Positions 35,597 to 43,090 of a stretch of 64,000 nucleotides of DNA are shown here, piece after piece; the stretch's first letter is position 1; each line of letters opens with the position of its first letter. The translations under genes were made by a program, and so were the position numbers. Location: positions 62,001 to 126,000 of the forward strand of contig NZ_KQ948746.1 of assembly GCF_001514195.1 (NCBI RefSeq), given 5' to 3'. The notes under the pieces are model-generated. The model searched no databases, had not been told where the DNA came from, and worked only from the letters and a program-made list of their open reading frames with translations. The DNA is from Streptomyces griseorubiginosus (GTDB taxonomy: Bacteria > Actinomycetota > Actinomycetes > Streptomycetales > Streptomycetaceae).

Positions 35597-36943
35597 CTAC
35601 CCGAGTGCCTTGCCCGGCAGTTCGACCTTCGCGCCCAGTTCCACGAGCTTCTCCATGAAGTTCTCGTAGCCGCGGTTGATGAGGTCGATGCCGTGGACTC
35701 GGGACGTGCCCTGGGCCGCCAGGGCGGCGATCAGGTAGGAGAAGCCGCCTCGGAGGTCGGGGATGACCAGGTCGGCGCCCTGGAGCTTGGTGGGGCCCGA
35801 GACGACCGCCGAGTGCAGGAAGTTGCGCTGGCCGAAGCGGCAGTCGGAGCCGCCCAGGCACTCGCGGTACAGCTGGATGTGTGCACCCATCTGGTTGAGC
35901 GCGGAGGTGAAGCCGAGGCGGGACTCGTACACCGTCTCGTGGATGATCGACAGACCCGTGGCCTGCGTGAGGGCGACCACCAGCGGCTGCTGCCAGTCCG
36001 TCTGGAAGCCCGGGTGCACGTCCGTCTCCAGCGCGATGGACTTCAACTGGCCACCGGGGTGCCAGAAGCGGATGCCCTCGTCGTCGATCTCGAAGGCACC
36101 GCCCACCTTCCGGTAGGTGTTCAGGAACGTCATCATCGAGCGCTGCTGCGCGCCGCGGACGTAGATGTTGCCCTCGGTCGCGAGCGCGGCGGACGCCCAG
36201 GAGGCGGCCTCCAGACGGTCCGGCAGCGCGCGGTGGTTGTAGCCGCCGAGCCGGTCCACACCCGTGATGCGGATCGTCCGGTCGGTGTCCATCGCGATGA
36301 TGGCGCCCATCTTCTGGAGCACGCAGATGAGGTCCTCGATCTCCGGCTCCACCGCCGCGTTCGAGAGCTCGGTGACGCCCTCGGCGAGCACGGCCGTCAG
36401 CAGCACCTGCTCGGTCGCGCCCACCGACGGGTACGGCAGCTTGATCTTCGTGCCGCGCAACCGCCGCGGCGCCTCCAGGAACTGCCCGTCCGCGCGCTTC
36501 TCGATCGTCGCGCCGAACTGCCGCAGCACCTCGAAGTGGAAGTCGATGGGCCGGCCGCCGATGTCACAGCCGCCGAGGCCGGGGATGAAGGCGTGCCCGA
36601 GCCGGTGCAGCAGCGGGCCGCACAGCAGGATCGGGATCCGGCTGGAACCCGCGTGGGCATCGATGTCAGCGACGTTGGCGCTCTCGACATGCGTCGGGTC
36701 CATCACCAGCTCGCCCGGTTCCTCACCCGGACGGACCGTCACGCCATGCAGTTGCAGCAGTCCGCGTACGACCCGCACGTCACGGATGTCCGGAACGTTG
36801 CGCAGTCGACTCGGCTCGCTGCCCAGCAGGGCGGCGACCATGGCCTTCGGTACGAGGTTCTTCGCACCGCGGACACGGATCTCGCCCTCCAGCGGGGTTC
36901 CGCCGTGGACAAGCAGTACGTCGTCAGAGCCGTTGACGGTCAT
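35597..36943 (-). CDS. murA: UDP-N-acetylglucosamine 1-carboxyvinyltransferase
   Basis: A 448-residue enzyme for the first committed step of peptidoglycan synthesis, transfer of enolpyruvate from PEP to UDP-GlcNAc. The substrate-binding RGAKN gives Lys28-Asn29. The loop GLGGCDIGGRPIDFH carries Cys126, the residue that fosfomycin alkylates, so the enzyme should be fosfomycin-sensitive (Mycobacterium has Asp here). The inside-out alpha/beta pattern is complete to GAKVELPGKALG. The ATG at 36943 is the only start fitting the family; a longer open frame upstream is antisense to yqgE. A duplicate of its 3' end lies downstream. Confidence 0.95.
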   Translation of the reverse strand: MTVNGSDDVLLVHGGTPLEGEIRVRGAKNLVPKAMVAALLGSEPSRLRNVPDIRDVRVVRGLLQLHGVTVRPGEEPGELVMDPTHVESANVADIDAHAGSSRIPILLCGPLLHRLGHAFIPGLGGCDIGGRPIDFHFEVLRQFGATIEKRADGQFLEAPRRLRGTKIKLPYPSVGATEQVLLTAVLAEGVTELSNAAVEPEIEDLICVLQKMGAIIAMDTDRTIRITGVDRLGGYNHRALPDRLEAASWASAALATEGNIYVRGAQQRSMMTFLNTYRKVGGAFEIDDEGIRFWHPGGQLKSIALETDVHPGFQTDWQQPLVVALTQATGLSIIHETVYESRLGFTSALNQMGAHIQLYRECLGGSDCRFGQRNFLHSAVVSGPTKLQGADLVIPDLRGGFSYLIAALAAQGTSRVHGIDLINRGYENFMEKLVELGAKVELPGKALG

Positions 36944-37187
36944 GTATCTCGCGTTCCGATGAGTCGGGCAGGGGCCAGAAGGGAAAGGGTAATCGCCGCC
37001 CACCCCCCTTCTGTAAGCCCAAGTGCCGCCCAGCCACGTCATAGCTCTGTCACAACACGAACCGCTAGGTGCCGGGCACATGGGGTCACGAGCGCCTGGC
37101 GTGCGCTCACGGCGCATCGTTGCGCTCTGAGCTGCATCCACTCCCCGAGACGCATTGCCTCCCCACGCGAAGGGAAGATGCGGGATC

Positions 37188-37769
37188 ATGTCTGGCATGA
37201 CCGAGGTGTCCTCGCTCACAGGGCGGTTGCTCGTGGCAACGCCCGCCCTGGCGGACCCGAACTTCGACCGTGCGGTGGTGCTTCTCCTCGACCACGACGA
37301 GGAGGGCTCGCTCGGCGTCGTCCTCAACCGTCCCACCCCGGTGGACGTGGGCGACATCCTGGAGGGCTGGGCCGACCTCGCGGGCGAGCCCGGGGTCGTC
37401 TTCCAGGGAGGCCCGGTCTCCCTGGACTCCGCCCTGGGGGTCGCCGTCATACCCGGCGGCGGCGCGGTCGACGGAGCCCCGCTGGGCTGGCGCAGAGTCC
37501 ACGGCGCGATCGGACTGGTCGACCTGGAGGCTCCGCCCGAGCTGCTCGCCTCGGCCCTCGGCAGCCTGCGCATCTTCGCCGGATACGCCGGCTGGGGGCC
37601 CGGCCAGCTGGAGGACGAGCTGGTGGAGGGCGCCTGGTACGTCGTCGAGTCGGAACCCGGCGACGTCTCCTCGCCGGCCCCGGAAAGACTCTGGCGCGAG
37701 GTGCTGCGCCGCCAGCGCAACGAGCTCGCGATGGTGGCCACCTACGCGGACGACCCTTCGCTCAACTGA
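37188..37769 (+). CDS. YqgE/AlgH family protein
   Basis: A 193-residue cytoplasmic protein of the UPF0301 family, with LTGRLLVATPALADPNFDRA at the start and VVLNRPTPVDVGD and IFAGYAGWGPGQLEDEL in the middle. No biochemical role is firmly established for the family. ATG 37188 has AGGGAAGA nine bases upstream; ATG 37197 is an alternative and also common in relatives. It is divergent from murA across a 244-base gap holding both promoters, and a DUF3039 gene follows by 29 bases. Confidence 0.9.
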   Translation: MSGMTEVSSLTGRLLVATPALADPNFDRAVVLLLDHDEEGSLGVVLNRPTPVDVGDILEGWADLAGEPGVVFQGGPVSLDSALGVAVIPGGGAVDGAPLGWRRVHGAIGLVDLEAPPELLASALGSLRIFAGYAGWGPGQLEDELVEGAWYVVESEPGDVSSPAPERLWREVLRRQRNELAMVATYADDPSLN

Positions 37770-37798
37770 TGGGTGTGACCTTCAGTACCCTTGGCCGT

Positions 37799-38074
37799 AT
37801 GAGCACTCTCGAGCCCGAGCGCGGGACTGGTACGGGGACCCTCGTCGAGCCCACGCCGCAGACTTCCCACGGCGACGGCGACCACGAGCGCTTCGCCCAC
37901 TACGTCCAGAAGGACAAGATCATGGCGAGCGCCCTGGACGGGACTCCCGTCGTGGCGCTCTGCGGCAAGGTGTGGGTACCGGGCCGCGATCCCAAGAAGT
38001 ACCCCGTGTGTCCCATGTGCAAGGAGATCTACGAGTCCATGGGTTCCGGGGACGACGAGGGTGGCGACAAGTAG
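37799..38074 (+). CDS. DUF3039 protein, putative zinc-binding
   Basis: A 91-residue actinobacterial protein. The conserved core is HYVQKDKIMASALDGTPVVA followed by LCGKVWVPGRDPKKYPVCPM, with three Cys (C, CPMC) and a His that could bind zinc, and an acidic tail GSGDDEGGDK. Function unknown. It follows yqgE closely and is probably co-transcribed. The 488 bases after it (38075-38562) hold no gene, but carry the DasR-like site and the hexosaminidase promoter. Confidence 0.85.
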   Translation: MSTLEPERGTGTGTLVEPTPQTSHGDGDHERFAHYVQKDKIMASALDGTPVVALCGKVWVPGRDPKKYPVCPMCKEIYESMGSGDDEGGDK

Positions 38075-38189
38075 TCCGGCCGCCCGACCGAGCTTCACAG
38101 GGCCCCTGGGGTGCGTACGTGCGCCCCGGGGGCTTTCTTGCGTCACGGTCTCGCGTCACGGTTCTTGTGCCACGGTTCATGCGTCAAAG

Positions 38190-38205
38190 ATTGGCCTAGA
38201 CCTCT
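38190..38205. promoter_or_regulatory. DasR-like operator upstream of the hexosaminidase gene
   Basis: ATTGGCCTAGACCTCT (38190-38205) matches the DasR responsive-element consensus ACTGGTCTAGACCACT at 13 of 16 positions, including the central CTAGACC. DasR represses GlcNAc and chitin-use genes until glucosamine-6-phosphate accumulates, and a GH20 hexosaminidase is an expected target. It lies about 360 bases before the start codon, which is far, so the promoter may be distant or the site may act on a longer leader. Confidence 0.5.
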
Positions 38206-38562
38206 TGTGGCGAGGCTGCGTGAGATCTAGCCTCTGTTGCGTTGAGCGGAATTCCGGTTGCGTGCGGTGCAACGCGTGCGGGGGGTGCTGCATGAAGACG
38301 GGCAGCCGGATTTCGGTCGTATTTCGGCGACCACCATGACGTGATTCCGGTTCCGCTTCCGAACCGTCCTGTCGATCATGTTTCCGCTTGCGGCGGATTA
38401 CGTTCGCGCTCCTCCCGCCCGGGCCGACGGGATTTCCTCTCCGTCAAGTCGTCCGGTATCGGCGGCACTTCGCAGTCGACGCCGCCGATGCCCTGCTGGT
38501 GTTCTTCGTACTCGTACAGCGACGCCCGGTCCCCCGGCCGGGCGGAGCGGTTAAGGACTGAC

Positions 38563-40194
38563 GTGACTTCGCTGGCAGAACTGATTCCCGCGCCGCGCGC
38601 CGTCGAGGGACCCACCCGCTGCGGCTTCGTGTTCGGGCCGGAAACCACCCTGTGGGGTGCGCCGGGCACCGAGAACACGCAGCGCTGGCTGCGCGCCACG
38701 CTCGGCGCCGCCCTCGCACTGCCCCTGGCGCCCGGACCAGAGGGCGCCGAGAACGCGCTCACGCTGCGCCTCGACGACACCCTCGACCCGGAGGGCTACC
38801 GCCTGACGGTCACCGCCGACCAGGGCGTCGACATCACCGGCGGCGGCCCGGCCGGTGTGTTCTGGGGTGCCCAGTCGCTCCGCCAACTCCTCGGCCCCGA
38901 CGCCTTCCGGCGCGCGCCCGTCTCCCCGCACCTCCGGTACGGCGTCCAGCACCAGACCGTCGAGGACGCCCCGCGCTTCCGCTGGCGCGGCCTGATGCTC
39001 GACGTGGCACGGCACTTCATGCCCAAGGACGGTGTCCTGCGCTACCTCGATCTGATGGCCGCGCACAAACTCAACGTCTTCCACTTCCACTTGACGGACG
39101 ACCAGGGCTGGCGCGTCGAGATCAAGAGGTACCCCCGGCTCACCGGAGTGGGCTCCTGGCGGACGCGTACCAGAATCGGCCACGGGGCCTCACCGCTGTG
39201 GGAGGAGAAGCCGCACGGGGGCTACTACACCCAGGACGACATCCGCGAGATCGTCGCCTACGCCGCCGAACGGCATATCACCGTCGTCCCCGAAATCGAC
39301 GTACCCGGACACTCGCAGGCCGCGATCAGCGCGTACCCGGAACTCGGCAACACCGATGTCATCGACACGTCCTCCCTCTCGGTCATGGACAGCTGGGGCA
39401 TCTCCGCAAACGTACTCGCCCCCACTGACAACACCCTGCGCTTCTACGAGGGGGTGTTCGAGGAACTCCTGGAGCTGTTCCCTTCGGAGTTCATCCATGT
39501 CGGGGGCGACGAATGCCTCAAGGACCAGTGGAAGCAGTCGCCCACCGCGCAGGCCCGTATCCGGGAACTCGGACTCGCGGACGAGGACGGCCTCCAGTCC
39601 TGGTTCATCGGCCACTTCGACGCCTGGCTGACCGCGCGCGGGAGAAGGCTCATCGGCTGGGACGAGATCCTGGAGGGCGGGCTCGCCGCGGGCGCGGCCG
39701 TCTCCTCCTGGCGCGGCTACGCGGGCGGGATCGCCGCCGCGCGCTCGGGCCACGACGTCGTCATGTGCCCCGAGCAGCACGTCTACTTGGACCACCGCCA
39801 GGACGCCGGCGAGGACGAGCCGGTGCCGATCGGCTACGTCCGCACCCTGGAGGACGTGTACCGCTTCGAGCCCGTTCCACCGCAGCTGACCCCGGCGGAG
39901 GCCGACCGCGTCCTCGGTACGCAGGCCAACCTGTGGACCGAGGTGATGGAGGACCACGCGCGCGTGGACTACCAGGCGTTCCCCCGGCTCGCGGCCTTCG
40001 CCGAGGTGGCCTGGAGCGCCCTGCCCGCCCCGGCGGAACGGGACTTCGCCGCCTTCGAGCGGCGGATGGCCGTCCACTACGAGCGACTTGACGCCCTGGG
40101 GGTCGGCTACCGGCCGCCCACGGGTCCCCTGCCGTGGCAGAAGCGACCCGGAGTGCTCGGCAGGCCCGTCGAAGGGGCACCCCCGAACAGGTAG
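38563..40194 (+). CDS. Beta-N-acetylhexosaminidase, glycoside hydrolase family 20
   Basis: A 543-residue enzyme releasing terminal GlcNAc or GalNAc. The N-terminal GH20b domain spans about residues 5-130. The catalytic barrel has FRWRGLMLDVARHFMPKD, KLNVFHFHLTDDQGWR and the catalytic pair in HVGGDECLKDQW, Asp316-Glu317, almost the numbering of the S. plicatus enzyme (Asp313-Glu314). The GTG at 38563 has AAGGA six bases upstream and gives VTSLAELIPAPRAVEGP. No signal peptide is visible, so it may act inside the cell or leave by another route. A DasR-like site lies upstream. Confidence 0.93.
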   Translation: MTSLAELIPAPRAVEGPTRCGFVFGPETTLWGAPGTENTQRWLRATLGAALALPLAPGPEGAENALTLRLDDTLDPEGYRLTVTADQGVDITGGGPAGVFWGAQSLRQLLGPDAFRRAPVSPHLRYGVQHQTVEDAPRFRWRGLMLDVARHFMPKDGVLRYLDLMAAHKLNVFHFHLTDDQGWRVEIKRYPRLTGVGSWRTRTRIGHGASPLWEEKPHGGYYTQDDIREIVAYAAERHITVVPEIDVPGHSQAAISAYPELGNTDVIDTSSLSVMDSWGISANVLAPTDNTLRFYEGVFEELLELFPSEFIHVGGDECLKDQWKQSPTAQARIRELGLADEDGLQSWFIGHFDAWLTARGRRLIGWDEILEGGLAAGAAVSSWRGYAGGIAAARSGHDVVMCPEQHVYLDHRQDAGEDEPVPIGYVRTLEDVYRFEPVPPQLTPAEADRVLGTQANLWTEVMEDHARVDYQAFPRLAAFAEVAWSALPAPAERDFAAFERRMAVHYERLDALGVGYRPPTGPLPWQKRPGVLGRPVEGAPPNR

Positions 40195-40430
40195 GGGAAA
40201 AAGACCTCAAGTGTCACCGAAGAGTGTCAATCGGTGCGTGCCGGTGATGCCGTGCGAAAACGGACCATCTCCCTGATGGGGTGGGCGAATGCCGCCGAAC
40301 GCCTCCTAGCGGACCCCTGTCTTCGGGTGTTGCGAAGATGTGCCAGAGTTGCCACGTCCGCCCTGTCAGCACGTACCGTACGGCAGCAACGGGGCAGGAC
40401 CAGGTGGGGCAGCGGGAAGGGGCAGCCGGT

Positions 40431-41324
40431 TTGACCACGCACGCACCGCAGGCGGCGCAGTCCGTCACGCTGCCCACGACGCTGGACGAGGCGGTGGCGG
40501 CCCTCACGGCCATGCCCGCCGCCGTGCCCGTCGCGGGCGGCACCGACCTGATGGCCGCCGTCAACTCGGGACAGCTCAGGCCCGCCGCCCTGGTCGGTCT
40601 CGGCCGGATCAGCGAGATCCGCGGCTGGCAGTACCAGGACGGGCACGCCCTGCTCGGCGCCGGGCTCACGCACGCGCGCATGGGCCGCCCCGACTTCGCC
40701 GCCCTCATCCCGGCCCTCGCCGCCGCCGCGCGGGCCGCGGGCCCGCCGCAGATCCGCAACGCGGGCACCCTGGGCGGCAACATCGCCTCGGCGGCCCCCA
40801 CGGGCGACGCACTGCCCGTGCTCGCCGCCCTGGAGGCCACCCTGATCATCGCGGGCCCGGACGGCGCCCGCCGGGAGATGCCGGTCTCGCACCTGCTGGC
40901 CGGCATGGAGATGCTGCGCGCGGGCGAGCTCATCGGCTTCGTGCGCGTGCCCCTGCTGCACGCCCCCCAGGTCTTCCTCAAGGTCACCGGGCGGACCGGC
41001 CCGGGACGCGCGATGGCCTCCGTCGCCCTCGTCCTGGACCCGGCCCGGCGCGGGGTCAGGTGTGCCGTCGGCGCCATAGCGCCGATGCCGCTGCGCCCCC
41101 TGGACGCCGAGCAGTGGGTGGCCCGGCTCATCGACTGGGACAACAACCGCGCGCTCGTCCCGGAGGCCCTGGAGGCCTTCGGCGAGTACGTGGCCGCGGC
41201 CTGCATCCCCGACCCGGCACCGGCCCCGGACGGTTCCGTGCCGCAGCATCCGCCGGCCGTTCTGCACCTGCGGCGCACCGTCGCCGCGCTGGCCCGACGA
41301 GCACTGGGGAGGGCACTGTCGTGA
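40431..41324 (+). CDS. FAD-binding subunit of a molybdenum hydroxylase
   Basis: A 297-residue flavin subunit of the xanthine dehydrogenase / CO dehydrogenase (CoxM) family, passing electrons from the iron-sulfur subunit to an acceptor. FAD contacts are VAGGTDLMAAVNSG (about residue 34) and RNAGTLGGNIASAAPTGD (about 110). The start is a TTG at 40431 with GGAAGGGG about nine bases upstream; no ATG or GTG fits better. Its stop overlaps the next start (GTGA). First gene of a three-subunit operon. Confidence 0.88.
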   Translation: MTTHAPQAAQSVTLPTTLDEAVAALTAMPAAVPVAGGTDLMAAVNSGQLRPAALVGLGRISEIRGWQYQDGHALLGAGLTHARMGRPDFAALIPALAAAARAAGPPQIRNAGTLGGNIASAAPTGDALPVLAALEATLIIAGPDGARREMPVSHLLAGMEMLRAGELIGFVRVPLLHAPQVFLKVTGRTGPGRAMASVALVLDPARRGVRCAVGAIAPMPLRPLDAEQWVARLIDWDNNRALVPEALEAFGEYVAAACIPDPAPAPDGSVPQHPPAVLHLRRTVAALARRALGRALS

Positions 41325-43090
41325 CCGACGACCAGCACGGAGAGGGCGCGCCCCGGGCCGCCGGCCGCTGGGACCCGCTCCCTCAGGGGGACTACGACGA
41401 CGGCGCGACCGCCTTCGTGAAGCTCCCCGAAGGGGGCATCGACGCCCTCCTGGCCTCCGCCGACAGTCCGCTCGCCGCGCCCGGGCACGGCTATGTGCCG
41501 CCGCGGATAACGGCGGCGCCGGGCGAGGGCGACGGCATCGACCCGGGCGCCACGGGAGCGTGGGGCACGCCGGCCGAGGGCTCCGGCTGGCCGGACGCCA
41601 ATGCCGTGCCGCCGGGGCAGACCGGGCAGTTCACGTACAACCCGGCGACCACGCAGCAGTGGCACGTCGAGGACACCGGGGCGGCCCCCGCCCCCACTCC
41701 GGCCCCTGGCCACGACGTCACCGGGCAGTGGTCGATTCCTGTCGCGGGCGGCGATCTTCCGGACGAATCGGGCGAGTTCACCACGTCGTCCCTGGTCGAG
41801 CAGTGGGGCGGCACCCCTCCGGCGACCCTGCCGGGCGGCGCGGCCGCGCCCTGGGCGACCCAGCCGGCCCCGCCCGCCCAGCCGTGGACGGACGAGGGGT
41901 CCCACGCGTTCGACGACGGCGGCACCGGGGCGTTCGACGGCGGTTCCGGCGGGGCGGCCCGGGGCGGTTCCGGTGGGACGGTCGCCGGCGAGCACGCGCA
42001 CGTACCCGCCGGTGACGAGCACGCGGTGTCGGCCGACGGCGGCGCCCCGGCGGACACGCGGACCGACGGCAGGGGCATCGAGGGCCTCGACGGCATCGGT
42101 CGCCCGGACCCCCACGGCCCGTCGGACCTCCACGGCCCGTCGGACACCCACGGCCTGTCGGACACCCACGGCCCGTCGGACCCCGACGGCTCCACCGAGC
42201 CGTACCCGGACAGCGCCTCCACAGCCGCCTCAGAGTCCACTCCCGGCGCCGAGGCGCACCCGGCGGCCCCCGAGCCGTCCGAGGGCGCCCGAGGGGCCGT
42301 AGAAGCCGCTGACGGGCCCGCCGACGCCGAGGCGGAGCACGACCCGGCCCGCACCCCGGCCGCCTCGGACGACAAGCAGGCCCCGCAGCCCGCGGAGGAA
42401 CACGCGGGCGACCCCGACGACCGGGCCGCCGCCCCCGGAGAGGAGCACCCGCTCGCCTCCTACGTGCTGCGCGTCAACGGCGTCGACCGGCCCGTCACCG
42501 ACGCCTGGATCGGCGAGTCGCTGCTCTACGTGCTGCGCGAGCGGCTCGGCCTCGCGGGCGCCAAGGACGGCTGCTCGCAGGGCGAGTGCGGGGCGTGCAA
42601 CGTCCAGGTCGACGGCCGGCTCGTGGCCTCCTGCCTGGTGCCCTCCGTGACCGCCGCCGGCAGCGAGGTCCGTACCGTCGAGGGCCTCGCCGAGGACGGC
42701 CGGCCCTCGGACGTGCAGCGGGCGCTCGCCCGGTGCGGCGCGGTGCAGTGCGGGTTCTGCGTCCCGGGCATGGCGATGACCGTGCACGACCTGCTGGAGG
42801 GCAACCCCGCGCCCACCGAACTGGAGACCCGCCAGGCGCTGTGCGGCAACCTCTGCCGCTGCTCCGGCTACCGGGGTGTCGTCGACGCCGTCAAGGAGGT
42901 CGTCGCCGAGCGCGAGGCCCACGCGGCTGCCGAGGCTGAGACGGACGGCGACGAGGCACGTATTCCGCACCAGGCGGGCCCGGGCGCCGGAGGCGTCAAC
43001 CCGTCGGCGTTCGACTCGCCGGGGTTCCCGAGCCCCTCCGGACCGCATGAGCAGGCGTACGGACAGGGACAGGACGGAGGCCAGACGTGA
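41321..43090 (+). CDS. [2Fe-2S] subunit of molybdenum hydroxylase with a long disordered N-terminal extension
   Basis: A 589-residue protein where the family norm is about 160-200. Residues about 380-530 form the normal two-cluster subunit: GCSQGECGACNVQVDGRL with ASC for the plant-type cluster, and CGFC with LCGNLCRCSGYRG for the second. In front stands a 370-residue low-complexity extension rich in Gly, Pro, Ala, Asp and Thr. It begins with TDDQHGEGAPRAAGRWDPLP and contains a six-residue repeat (DPHGPS, DLHGPS, DTHGLS, DTHGPS). The GTG start overlaps the FAD-subunit stop, and no internal start has a better ribosome site. All eight cluster Cys are present, so electron transfer should work. 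Confidence 0.87.
   Translation: MTDDQHGEGAPRAAGRWDPLPQGDYDDGATAFVKLPEGGIDALLASADSPLAAPGHGYVPPRITAAPGEGDGIDPGATGAWGTPAEGSGWPDANAVPPGQTGQFTYNPATTQQWHVEDTGAAPAPTPAPGHDVTGQWSIPVAGGDLPDESGEFTTSSLVEQWGGTPPATLPGGAAAPWATQPAPPAQPWTDEGSHAFDDGGTGAFDGGSGGAARGGSGGTVAGEHAHVPAGDEHAVSADGGAPADTRTDGRGIEGLDGIGRPDPHGPSDLHGPSDTHGLSDTHGPSDPDGSTEPYPDSASTAASESTPGAEAHPAAPEPSEGARGAVEAADGPADAEAEHDPARTPAASDDKQAPQPAEEHAGDPDDRAAAPGEEHPLASYVLRVNGVDRPVTDAWIGESLLYVLRERLGLAGAKDGCSQGECGACNVQVDGRLVASCLVPSVTAAGSEVRTVEGLAEDGRPSDVQRALARCGAVQCGFCVPGMAMTVHDLLEGNPAPTELETRQALCGNLCRCSGYRGVVDAVKEVVAEREAHAAAEAETDGDEARIPHQAGPGAGGVNPSAFDSPGFPSPSGPHEQAYGQGQDGGQT
42107..42190 (+). repeat. 18-base in-frame tandem repeat within the Fe-S subunit gene
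   Basis: Four full units of 18 bases (42107-42178) plus a partial fifth, of the form GAC-ACC-CAC-GGC-CCG-TCG, encode a D-x-H-G-P-S hexapeptide repeat in the disordered extension. Confidence 0.85.

Noticed and set aside
36944..37741. Upstream extension of murA to more than 700 residues
   Set aside because: The extension is antisense to yqgE, and murA proteins begin near MTVNGSDDVLLVHGG.
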